Positions 18,264 through 25,229 of a DNA stretch of 64,000 nucleotides are shown piece by piece (the stretch's first letter is position 1; each line of letters starts with the position of its first letter). Both the position numbers and the translations under genes were made by a program. This stretch comes from Prevotellaceae bacterium (GTDB lineage Bacteria; Bacteroidota; Bacteroidia; Bacteroidales; Bacteroidaceae): positions 29,924 through 93,923 of the forward strand of contig JAQYPT010000073.1 in assembly GCA_028726625.1 (NCBI GenBank). The letters run 5' to 3'. The notes under the pieces were generated by a model. The model was given only the letters and a program-made list of their open reading frames with translations. It ran no database searches and was not told where the DNA came from.

Positions 18264-18623
18264 TTAATCTTGGTCCGGAATCCTCGTCAATTTGGCGTCT
18301 TCCCAAAGGTTCTCCAGGTCATAGAAAGCTCTTGTTTCCGGCAAGAAGACGTGTACCAGCACGTCAGTGAAATCAATGGCCACCCATTGGTTCGCTCCAA
18401 GGCCGATGACGTTGACCGGTTTCTCTTTCAAATCCTCACGGACTGTGTCACCAATTGATTCGGAAATCGCCTCCACTTGGGTGGGAGAGTTGCCTTGACA
18501 GATGACAAAGTAATTGGCTATTGCCCCTTCGATGTTGCTTAAGTCAGCAATGACGATGTCCTGACCTTTCTTTTCTTGTATTCCTTTTGTGATGATGTCA
18601 ACTAGTTGTTTTGATTGTTTCAT
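18264..18623 (-). CDS. rsfS: Ribosomal silencing factor RsfS
   Basis: This 119-aa RsfS/DUF143 protein binds ribosomal protein uL14 and blocks subunit joining when nutrients are low. Family sequences visible are IADLSNIEGAIANYFVICQGNSPTQVEAISESIGDTVRE and NVIGLGANQWVAIDFTDVLVHVF. The length is normal. It is the first gene of rsfS-ftsH-cdsA, an order conserved in Bacteroidetes. A -7 box lies at 18665-18672. Confidence 0.95.
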   Translation of the reverse strand: MKQSKQLVDIITKGIQEKKGQDIVIADLSNIEGAIANYFVICQGNSPTQVEAISESIGDTVREDLKEKPVNVIGLGANQWVAIDFTDVLVHVFLPETRAFYDLENLWEDAKLTRIPDQD

Positions 18624-18664
18624 CCTTTCAAAAATGATGTATAAGATATGGAACTATTATTCTA

Positions 18665-18672
18665 CAAAGTTA
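18665..18672 (-). promoter_or_regulatory. -7 box of rsfS-ftsH-cdsA
   Basis: TAACTTTG on the minus strand lies 41 nt before the rsfS start codon. A TTTG lies 14 nt further upstream, which is shorter than usual. Confidence 0.45.
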
Positions 18673-18744
18673 GTGCTAAATAACTACAAAAGGCATAAAA
18701 CATGAAATAAATTTGTTTTTTTAAGAAAAAAGCACCACTTCTTA

Positions 18745-18774
18745 TTGCGGTATCAAAAAAAAACACTACTTTTG
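18745..18774 (+). promoter_or_regulatory. Promoter of tRNA-Gln
   Basis: TTG (18745-18747) is followed after 19 nt by TACTTTTG (18767-18774). The predicted start is about 25-30 nt before the mature tRNA. Confidence 0.6.
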
Positions 18775-18807
18775 CAGACGCAAATCGGCAACGACCGTAT
18801 TTGATTT

Positions 18808-18881
18808 TGGGATATGGTGTAATGGTAACACAACAGATTCTGGTCCTGTCATTCTTGGTTCGAGTCCGAGTATCCCAACCA
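18808..18881 (+). tRNA. tRNA-Gln (anticodon CTG)
   Basis: A full cloverleaf can be drawn by eye. Acceptor stem TGGGATA pairs with TATCCCA (18871-18877). The D arm is GTGT-AATGGTA-ACAC and the anticodon arm ACAGA-TTCTGGT-CCTGT, with anticodon CTG. The T arm is CTTGG-TTCGAGT-CCGAG. The discriminator A is followed by a genomic CCA. One oddity is an A31-C39 mismatch at the base of the anticodon loop. No tail of T residues suitable as a terminator is seen directly downstream, though a T-run lies at 18914-18920. Confidence 0.95.
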
Positions 18882-19030
18882 CTAAAAAGTGTTTTCTTAT
18901 CATAGGAAGCACTTTTTTTGATTCCCTAAGGGCAACATGATAGCTTTGTTCATCCACTAAAGGTGTTAGAAGACGGTTGTTTTTCATCTTTTTTAAGTGT
19001 ATGAGTTCGCTAAACCTCAAATTTTTTCTT

Positions 19031-19038
19031 TAGTTTTG
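19031..19038 (+). promoter_or_regulatory. -7 box of msrAB
   Basis: TAGTTTTG lies 23 nt before the ATG at 19062. No clear -33 element was found. Confidence 0.4.
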
Positions 19039-19061
19039 TAAATCATCAGACCATAAAAGGT

Positions 19062-20132
19062 ATGAAAATAATCAATTGCCAAATACTTTGTTTGCTGTGG
19101 GCTTTCCTTTTAATGGGTTGTCATGGACGAGCACAAGTAGCTGCACAAAAAGAATTAGATATGAACGAACAAGCTGAATTATACTTGGCAGGTGGATGCT
19201 TTTGGGGTACAGAACACTTTTTGAAGCAAATTAATGGAGTTCTCAGTACCGAAGTTGGATATGCGAATGGGCATGGACAAAATCCCACTTATGAGGAGGT
19301 TTGTACAGATCAGACAGGTTTTGCAGAAGCTGTACACGTTGTTTATAATCCTCAAGAATTACCTATTTCTCTACTTTTAAAATTGTATTTTAAAACGATT
19401 GACCCTACCTCTTTAAATAGACAGGGTGGAGATGTCGGTACACAGTATCGCACCGGTATTTATTATACCAATGCACAGGATTTGCCCTTGATTCAAGCTG
19501 AGATGGCAAAGCTGAGCAAAGAATATTCGAAGAAGATACAAATAGAAGTACAGCCACTTCGGAATTTCTATGCTGCAGAAGATTATCACCAAGATTACTT
19601 GGATAAGAATCCCGGAGGATATTGCCATGTTCCACAGGCATTGATGCAGTATGCGCATGTAGCCAACAAGGAAACAACCGAATCTTCACGTTATGTGAAG
19701 AAAACGGATGCTGAACTGAAGCAGCAGTTAACACCTTTACAATACGAGGTTACCCAACATGCTGCCACCGAGCGTCCTTATGATAATGCATACAATGATG
19801 AGTTTAGACCAGGCATCTATGTTGATGTAACCACTGGCGAGCCGCTGTTTTTGAGTACCGATAAGTTTGAGTCGGGCTGTGGATGGCCTGCGTTCAGCAA
19901 GCCAATTGACCCACATTTCTTGGAAGAAAAGCAAGACTCGTCTCACAGCATGCAGCGTACTGAGGTGCGTAGTGCAAAGGGTCAAGCCCATTTGGGCCAT
20001 GTTTTTAACGATGGTCCTAAAGACCGAGGCGGCTTGCGATACTGTATTAACAGTGCTTCTTTGCGCTTTGTACCCAAAGAGGAAATGAAAGCGCAAGGAT
20101 ACGAAAAGTATATTATTTTGCTGGAGCATTGA
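19062..20132 (+). CDS. msrAB: Fused peptide-methionine sulfoxide reductase MsrA-MsrB, lipoprotein
   Basis: This 356-aa fusion repairs both S- and R-methionine sulfoxide. A lipoprotein-type signal (LLMGC, Cys20) suggests anchoring on the periplasmic side of a membrane. The MsrA domain follows with the nucleophile Cys46 in GGCFWGTEH. The MsrB domain starts near residue 215 and has FESGCGWPAFSKPI and the catalytic Cys near 328 in GGLRYCINSASLRF. The structural-zinc CxxC pairs of many MsrB proteins are absent: YVDVTTGEPLF stands where the first pair would be. Secreted MsrAB fusions protect envelope proteins from host-derived oxidants. It is monocistronic. Confidence 0.95.
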   Translation: MKIINCQILCLLWAFLLMGCHGRAQVAAQKELDMNEQAELYLAGGCFWGTEHFLKQINGVLSTEVGYANGHGQNPTYEEVCTDQTGFAEAVHVVYNPQELPISLLLKLYFKTIDPTSLNRQGGDVGTQYRTGIYYTNAQDLPLIQAEMAKLSKEYSKKIQIEVQPLRNFYAAEDYHQDYLDKNPGGYCHVPQALMQYAHVANKETTESSRYVKKTDAELKQQLTPLQYEVTQHAATERPYDNAYNDEFRPGIYVDVTTGEPLFLSTDKFESGCGWPAFSKPIDPHFLEEKQDSSHSMQRTEVRSAKGQAHLGHVFNDGPKDRGGLRYCINSASLRFVPKEEMKAQGYEKYIILLEH

Positions 20133-20250
20133 GAAAGGCGGGTTGTTCCGTTGGCTTCAGGGACTTTAGTCAATGGGATGATGGTCCTTCAAGCAGTGCT
20201 TTGGAAACGATAGGGTATTTTCTTTAAAACAAAAACTAAAACCAATAGAT

Positions 20251-20976
20251 ATGAGTTTACAAGATATTTTGAATCACCGACGTGCCATCCGTCATTTCGA
20301 CCCTGCCAAACCACTTGACACAGCGCGTGTACGTCATTGCTTGGAGTTGGCTGCTTTGGCACCAACCAGTTCGAATATGCAACTTTGGGAGTGCTATCAT
20401 GTCACTCAACCGAAGGTTCTCAAAAAGCTGACCCATGCTCTTTTAGATCAGCAGACGGCAGAAACCGCACAGCAAATGGTGGTGTTCGTCACGCGTAGGG
20501 ACAAGCATCGGGCGCATGCCAAGGCTGTAAAAGCGTTCGAAATAGAGAATGTCATGCAAAACAGTCCGAAGGAGAAACAAGCCAAACGCATCAAAAAATG
20601 GCAGGTGTATTACGATTTTGTGATGCCACTGTTTTACACTCGCTTCTTTTGGTTGCTGGGATTGTTCCGTAAATTGCTGGCTCAAACCATCGGATTGTTC
20701 CGTCCTATCGTGAAACAAGTGACCGAAGGCGATACGCGCATCACGGTTCATAAGAGTTGCGCGCTTGTCGTCCAGACGTTCATGTTGGCCATGAGTGAGG
20801 AAGGGTATGACACATGTCCTGTTGAGGGATTTGACAGTTGGCTGATCAAGAAGGCTTTAGGACTTCCTTACCACACGGAAATCAACATGGTTATCACGTG
20901 TGGCGTGCGCCTTCCTGACGGTGTTCGATCCGAACGATACCGCCTTCCTTTCGAGCAAGTGTACCATCAAGTGTGA
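20251..20976 (+). CDS. Nitroreductase-family flavoprotein
   Basis: This 241-aa protein has the nitroreductase N-terminal FMN-binding signature NHRRAIRHFDPAKPLD, then LAALAPTSSNMQLWECYHVT. The central part (residues 105-150) has an insert rich in aromatic and basic residues, KKWQVYYDFVMPLFYTRFFWLLGLFRKLL, which may sit on a membrane. The C-terminal part is VQTFMLAMSEEGYDTCPVEGFD and LGLPYHTEINMVITCGVR. Such enzymes use NAD(P)H to reduce nitro, quinone or other electrophiles; the substrate cannot be told. It lies 118 bp after msrAB on the same strand, so the two may share a redox-stress role (inference). Confidence 0.88.
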   Translation: MSLQDILNHRRAIRHFDPAKPLDTARVRHCLELAALAPTSSNMQLWECYHVTQPKVLKKLTHALLDQQTAETAQQMVVFVTRRDKHRAHAKAVKAFEIENVMQNSPKEKQAKRIKKWQVYYDFVMPLFYTRFFWLLGLFRKLLAQTIGLFRPIVKQVTEGDTRITVHKSCALVVQTFMLAMSEEGYDTCPVEGFDSWLIKKALGLPYHTEINMVITCGVRLPDGVRSERYRLPFEQVYHQV

Positions 20977-20977
20977 T

Positions 20978-21050
20978 AGTTCACGAGTTGACAAGTTGAC
21001 AAGTTTACGAGTTGATGGCTGGTAAGTTGATGAATTGCTAATTTACCAGC
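20978..21050. repeat. AACTCGT-type low-complexity repeat with adjoining hairpin
   Basis: A run of GAGTTGACAAGTTGACAAG-type motifs (20980-21017) belongs to the same family as the blocks at 4.9, 16.1, 40.1 and 63.8 kb, here on the opposite strand. It ends in a hairpin with 8-bp arms GCTGGTAA (21018-21025) and TTACCAGC (21043-21050). Confidence 0.6.
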
Positions 21051-21095
21051 TGTCTGCGTAGGCTTAAACATCGTGTGTTGCGAGTGACAATACAG

Positions 21096-21134
21096 AATAA
21101 ATCCCAGAAGGCATCAAGCCAACTGGGATTTATT
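21096..21134. terminator. Bidirectional terminator, nitroreductase / DUF349 genes
   Basis: A perfect 12-bp stem (AATAAATCCCAG, 21096-21107; CTGGGATTTATT, 21123-21134) with a 15-nt loop lies between two convergent genes. The A/T-rich outer stem gives a T-rich 3' flank in both directions. Confidence 0.75.
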
Positions 21135-21161
21135 TAATTAATGTAAATCGCTATTTTAGCG

Positions 21162-23147
21162 TTATTCAGCATTCTTATTTTCAGCATCGATGGCCTTGAT
21201 TTTCTCACGAATCATCTTACAGTCATCCTTTAGTTTCTCCACTTTCCGATTCATTTCGTCCAGCAGGTTGTTGCCTTTTTTACTCGATGCGTTCAGGAAG
21301 CCGAGGTTGTTTTCATAAGTCGTTATCTCCGACTTCAGCTGTTCGTAGCGGTGCATCAGTCTGCCACGCTCGTTGTCCAGCACATCTTCGCCCATCTTGG
21401 CCATGTTCTTCAAGTTGTTTTTGAAGTTGTCAAGGTGTCGGCGGGCAAACGAAATGTGCAAGTCCTTATACAACTTGTCCAAGATGTCGTGGTATTCCTG
21501 ATAAACGTTATCTTTCTCTTTGTACGGAACATGGCCTATCTTACCGTACTCGTCCACCAATTCCTGCACCTTTTCTTTGGTGTTTTCGTCAGGTTTTTCA
21601 ACCAACTCTTTTAGCTGGGCGATGATGGCTCGTTTCTTTTCCAGGTTCTCGTACTCGTTATTTTTCGTGCTTGCATTGGCTTTGTTGCGCACCTCAAAGA
21701 AGGTGTTGCAAGCCGTAATAAAGTCGTTCCACAGGCGGTCACCTTGTTTCCTAGGCACCATACCAATGGTTTTCCATTCTTTCTGCAAGGCAATGAGTTT
21801 GTCGCTCGTCGACTTCCAATCCGTGCTGTCGGCCAAAGCCTGTGCTTTCTCCACAAGTTCTTTCTTCTTTTCGGCGTTCTCAGCGAAGCGTTGTTTCATC
21901 TGCTTGAAGAACTCTGCCTTGTTTTGGAAGAACTGATCGCAGGCTGAGCGGAAACGTTCGAATATTTTGACGTTCATTTTTTGCGGGGCAAACCCTATCG
22001 TCTTCCATTCTGCCTGAATGGCGATAATCTCCTTTGTATGTTTTTCCCATTCGCCAGCCGTCTTGTATTCCTGTGCAACGATGTCCTCCACCTTCTCGCA
22101 AAGTGCTGTCTTTTTCGTCAGGTTTTCTTCTTCCTCCTGGCGCAATGTTTCGAAATGTTGCTGGTGACGCTTGTTGATGACGGTAGACGCAGCCTTAAAA
22201 CGTGTCCAAATCTCTTCGCGTAGTTCTTTGGCCACCGGGCCAATCTCACGATATTGCTGATGCAATTCCTGCAATTGGTGGAAGGCACTAATCACGTCTT
22301 CTTCGTTGGCTAGGTTCTCAGCCGTTTCACATAGTTTCGTCTTCAGCTCCAGGTTTTTCTTGAAATCATATTCGCGGGCTTCCCGATTGAGGTTCAGCAA
22401 GTCGTAAAATTGCTCAACGTACAGCTGGTAGTTGCGCCACAGTTCGCTTGCGTTCTGTGCGGGTACGGCCTTAATCTCTTTCCATTGCTGCTGTAGTGAC
22501 TTGAACTCTTGGAACGATTTGTTGGCTTCGTCGGGCGATGTGGCCATCGCCTTGATTTTGTCAATAATCTCAAGTTTCTTTTTCAGATTCTCTTCTTTCT
22601 CTGCCTCTTGCTGTTGAAAAATCTTAGCCCGCTTCTCTTTGATGATGGCCATCTCAGCCTTGAGGCTTTCCTCCAGCTTGTCTGGCACTACCTGATAATG
22701 CTCCGGATCGCCACCATTGTCAAGGTATTCCTTCTGCTGTGCCTCTCGTTCGGCCAGATGCAGCTTGTAGAAAGTGGTCTTGAGTAGGTCAAGTTCGCCC
22801 TTCTGTGGGTATTCATCGCTGTTGGCAATCTCCTTCAGTCTGTCCAGAACCTCTTGCTTCGTTGCGTAAATCTTCGGAGCTTCTTCCTCTTTTGGCGTTC
22901 CTTCTTCCTGTTTTGTCGCCTCAGGTTGCTCTGTTTGCTCTTCGGTAGGTTCGCTCGCAGGCTCTTGTTCGGCCTTGTCCTCTTTCGGCTCAGCCTCTTC
23001 CACGGTCGTTTGTTGTGGTTCTACATTCGTTTCCTTTTCTTCTTCGGATGTTTCACTGTTTGCTGGTTCAACCGTGTTTTCGGTGCCTACAACTTGTTTC
23101 TCGCTTTCTAAATTACCCTGCTTCGGGGTGTTTTCTTGGGAGTCCAT
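21162..23147 (-). CDS. DUF349 repeat protein
   Basis: This 661-aa protein is largely helical. The first 100 residues are acidic and low in complexity (many Glu, Gln, Pro, Thr). The rest carries about five DUF349 repeats, each with a W-K-x-I-G-x-V-P-like core: QWKEIKAVPAQNASELWRNY, QYREIGPVAKELREEIWTRF, EWKTIGFAPQKMNVKIFERF, EWKTIGMVPRKQGDRLWNDF and GKIGHVPYKEKDNVYQEYHD. It ends in a coiled coil. No enzyme motif or signal peptide is visible. DUF349 proteins are widespread in Bacteroidetes and of unknown function; one actinobacterial or proteobacterial role cannot be transferred. It has its own -7 box and a strong terminator. Confidence 0.9.
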   Translation of the reverse strand: MDSQENTPKQGNLESEKQVVGTENTVEPANSETSEEEKETNVEPQQTTVEEAEPKEDKAEQEPASEPTEEQTEQPEATKQEEGTPKEEEAPKIYATKQEVLDRLKEIANSDEYPQKGELDLLKTTFYKLHLAEREAQQKEYLDNGGDPEHYQVVPDKLEESLKAEMAIIKEKRAKIFQQQEAEKEENLKKKLEIIDKIKAMATSPDEANKSFQEFKSLQQQWKEIKAVPAQNASELWRNYQLYVEQFYDLLNLNREAREYDFKKNLELKTKLCETAENLANEEDVISAFHQLQELHQQYREIGPVAKELREEIWTRFKAASTVINKRHQQHFETLRQEEEENLTKKTALCEKVEDIVAQEYKTAGEWEKHTKEIIAIQAEWKTIGFAPQKMNVKIFERFRSACDQFFQNKAEFFKQMKQRFAENAEKKKELVEKAQALADSTDWKSTSDKLIALQKEWKTIGMVPRKQGDRLWNDFITACNTFFEVRNKANASTKNNEYENLEKKRAIIAQLKELVEKPDENTKEKVQELVDEYGKIGHVPYKEKDNVYQEYHDILDKLYKDLHISFARRHLDNFKNNLKNMAKMGEDVLDNERGRLMHRYEQLKSEITTYENNLGFLNASSKKGNNLLDEMNRKVEKLKDDCKMIREKIKAIDAENKNAE

Positions 23148-23275
23148 CAGTTCACTGTTTTAAGTTGATGATTTGGTTTTCCGGTGCTTTGACACATCCA
23201 GGATGTGTCACTTGTTTGCCTTCACTTCGTCTATGTAGATGATTGTCATGCCGATAGTAAGGGCATTAGATGTTG

Positions 23276-23283
23276 CAAACTTA
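23276..23283 (-). promoter_or_regulatory. -7 box of the DUF349 gene
   Basis: TAAGTTTG on the minus strand would give a leader of about 125 nt before the start codon at 23147. Confidence 0.4.
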
Positions 23284-23361
23284 TATAAAAATATGCTAAT
23301 TTCCTAAACAATAGTGATTTTTTTATTGTTTTGTCTGTTTTAGAGTCTGTCCATGCTCGAT

Positions 23362-24288
23362 CTACAGCAGTCGTTTGCGGCGCATGATGGCCCATGAAAC
23401 CACGGCCACGAGGATGGAAATGCCAAAGGCTACGATAAAACCGTACTTGTAGGTTTCCATGCCGTTGATGACGTTCATGCCATAGAGCGATGCCACCAGG
23501 GTAGTTGACATCATCAGAATGGAAACCGAAGTAAGGGTTTTCATCACCGTGTTCACGTTGTTGTTGATAATGCTCGAGTACGTGTCCATGGTCGATTCGA
23601 GGATGTTGGCGTAGATGCTGGTAGTCTCTCGCGCCTGCGTCATCTCGATGTTGACGTCTTCTATCAGGTCTGCATCCAGCTCGTCTACCTGCAACTTGAA
23701 CTTCAGCTTGGCCAACAAGTTTTCGTTGCCACGGATGGAGGTGATGAAATAGGTGAGCGAGTCTTGCAGTCGGCTCAGTCCGATGAGACTTTCGTTGTTC
23801 ACCTCGTGATCCAGGTTGTGCTTGGCTTTCTCGATGAGTGTGTTAATCTGCTTCAGCCGTTTCAGGTACCATACGGCGCTGGAGAGGAACAAACGGAAAG
23901 TCAAGTCAACATAGTCGGTGAAGCCCGAGCCTCGCTTTTGCTGATAGCTCACAAAGTCTATCATCATGTTGGTTTCATAATAGCACACCGTGATGGTCAC
24001 GTCGCGCTTGTGGATGATTCCCAAAGGAACCGTTGTGTAGGGAGTGCGAGAGCGTATCTCTTTGACGTAGGGGATACGCAGGATGATGAGCATCCAGCCA
24101 TCGTCATATTCGTAGCGGGCACGCTCGTCGGTATCGCTGACGTCTTGCAAGAAATAATCGGGTATTTGGAAGCGTTCTTCCAGCTCTTGTTGGTCTTCCT
24201 CTGTTGGACAGGTCACCTGAATCCAGCAATTAGGCTGCCATTCCTCGATGGGCCTAAGTATTTCGTTGATGTTCCAGTAAGTTCTCAT
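23362..24288 (-). CDS. corA: CorA-family divalent cation transporter
   Basis: This 308-aa protein has a long helical cytoplasmic domain and two C-terminal membrane segments, with the CorA selectivity signature YGMN at about 270-273 (SLYGMNVINGMETYKYG) between them. It ends in a basic tail (MRRKRLL). CorA pentamers move Mg2+ (also Co2+ or Ni2+) across the inner membrane. The length and motif order are normal. Its leader is unusually long and structured: the likely -7 box is 190 nt upstream, and a hairpin directly before the start codon contains the probable ribosome-binding GGAG. Confidence 0.93.
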   Translation of the reverse strand: MRTYWNINEILRPIEEWQPNCWIQVTCPTEEDQQELEERFQIPDYFLQDVSDTDERARYEYDDGWMLIILRIPYVKEIRSRTPYTTVPLGIIHKRDVTITVCYYETNMMIDFVSYQQKRGSGFTDYVDLTFRLFLSSAVWYLKRLKQINTLIEKAKHNLDHEVNNESLIGLSRLQDSLTYFITSIRGNENLLAKLKFKLQVDELDADLIEDVNIEMTQARETTSIYANILESTMDTYSSIINNNVNTVMKTLTSVSILMMSTTLVASLYGMNVINGMETYKYGFIVAFGISILVAVVSWAIMRRKRLL

Positions 24289-24292
24289 TTTC

Positions 24293-24327
24293 GCTAATCT
24301 CCATGGTTCATGGGGTCGAAGATTAGC
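24293..24327 (-). promoter_or_regulatory. Hairpin over the corA ribosome-binding site
   Basis: Arms GCTAATCT (24320-24327 on the minus strand) and AGATTAGC (24293-24300) pair perfectly over 8 bp. The downstream arm overlaps GGAG (24299-24302), which is 10 nt before the corA ATG. The stem could mask the start. It lies at the end of a leader of about 185 nt. Confidence 0.5.
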
Positions 24328-24478
24328 CTCCTGGAGACTACTCTTCTACCTTTCGTTACATTTTTCCGAATGATAGTCGTCCATAAATTTTTGTTAAAAA
24401 TAACCTTTTATCCGCTCTTCAGGTTTCCAAACCCTTGTTGATGGCGATGGAATCTGCCGACGGACAATGAAGTGTTTG

Positions 24479-24486
24479 CAAAGATA
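24479..24486 (-). promoter_or_regulatory. Likely -7 box of corA
   Basis: TATCTTTG on the minus strand is the nearest good TAnnTTTG upstream of corA. The start would be near 24473. No good TTTG partner was seen at 19-20 nt. Confidence 0.4.
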
Positions 24487-24811
24487 AACAAAAAAAATGA
24501 TAAAAGCTGTTGCGTGACATAAAATTATTTATCAACAGCACGGCACTTTATTTTAACGGTATGTTGTTGAATATCAAACTTAGAGTTAGAATCGTTGTTG
24601 AAACAAAAGAAATGGTTCGTTTTTTCAGCAAAAAATCTTACTTAAATAAAGGAGCCGTGTTCCAACGCTCTTCCGCTATTTGCGTACCATGAGGAATCGT
24701 ACTACTACGCATCGCAGATGAGGCCTTCACACTGCTGCATCATCCATCTTTTTTCTTGACAAACACCTCGCTGTGCTTGCGATATTTATCAATAAACTGG
24801 CAATTAGTCGC

Positions 24812-24836
24812 AAATACGCTTAAAATGAGCGTATTT
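24812..24836. repeat. AAATACGCT/AGCGTATTT inverted repeat
   Basis: Perfect 9-bp arms with a 7-nt spacer. The same GCGTATTT word forms inverted repeats at 37021-37068 and 49275-49315, each near a 22-bp array. Confidence 0.65.
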
Positions 24837-24910
24837 TATAATTTGTTGTTTTACAGTGTGTTAGATGTGTTGCGGTGATTTTTGCGCCTCATGTATGTCC
24901 GTTTCGTTCG

Positions 24911-24965
24911 TAAAAGCATAGCTTTTGTACCGCAATAAGCATGCTTTTAAAGCTCAATGTCATGC
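24911..24965. repeat. 22-bp-period degenerate array F (about 3 units)
   Basis: GCAT cores at 24916 and 24939 and a TCAT core at 24960 (spacing 23 and 21). The first two units are near-palindromes of the AAAAGCATAGCTTTTG type. This is the most degenerate of the seven arrays. Confidence 0.6.
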
Positions 24966-25137
24966 ATCTTGTCATTCAAAATCGTGTTTCTTGTAGCCTT
25001 ATCTTGGTGCTTTTGGGGTATAATTGTGAGTTTTTCAGTCAAGAATTAACGTTTATGCTCCCTGTAAGCCTATTCATTTTTTTTAGAAGCCCCATTCATT
25101 ATGGCTAGTTTTATTGTCATCTTTTTGGACAAAAACG

Positions 25138-25211
25138 TCACCCCGTCTTTTCTTGAATGGCTGATGATTCTTCCATCATCTTTACGCCTAATCCAAAAAG
25201 AGACGGGGGTG
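25138..25211 (-). terminator. Possible terminator of the M6 protease gene
   Basis: CACCCCCGTCTCTTTT and AAAAGACGGGGTG pair, with small bulges, around a 45-nt interior that itself holds a GATGAT/ATCATC hairpin. On the minus strand the stem is followed by ACGTTTTT. It starts 19 nt after the gene's stop codon. Confidence 0.5.
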
Positions 25212-25229
25212 TTGCATACGGACTTCTTG

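Larger units (their letters stand above)
24490..25229. other. Long gene-free region between corA and the M6 protease gene
   Basis: About 740 bp without a convincing coding frame. It holds the 24812-24836 inverted repeat, array F (24911-24965), a motif at 24645-24664 also found at 36645-36669, and a long-armed terminator-like stem at 25138-25211. No RNA gene was recognised. Confidence 0.6.

Noticed and set aside
18766..19020. Minus-strand 84-codon frame
   Set aside because: It runs antisense over the whole tRNA-Gln gene and has no protein-like features.
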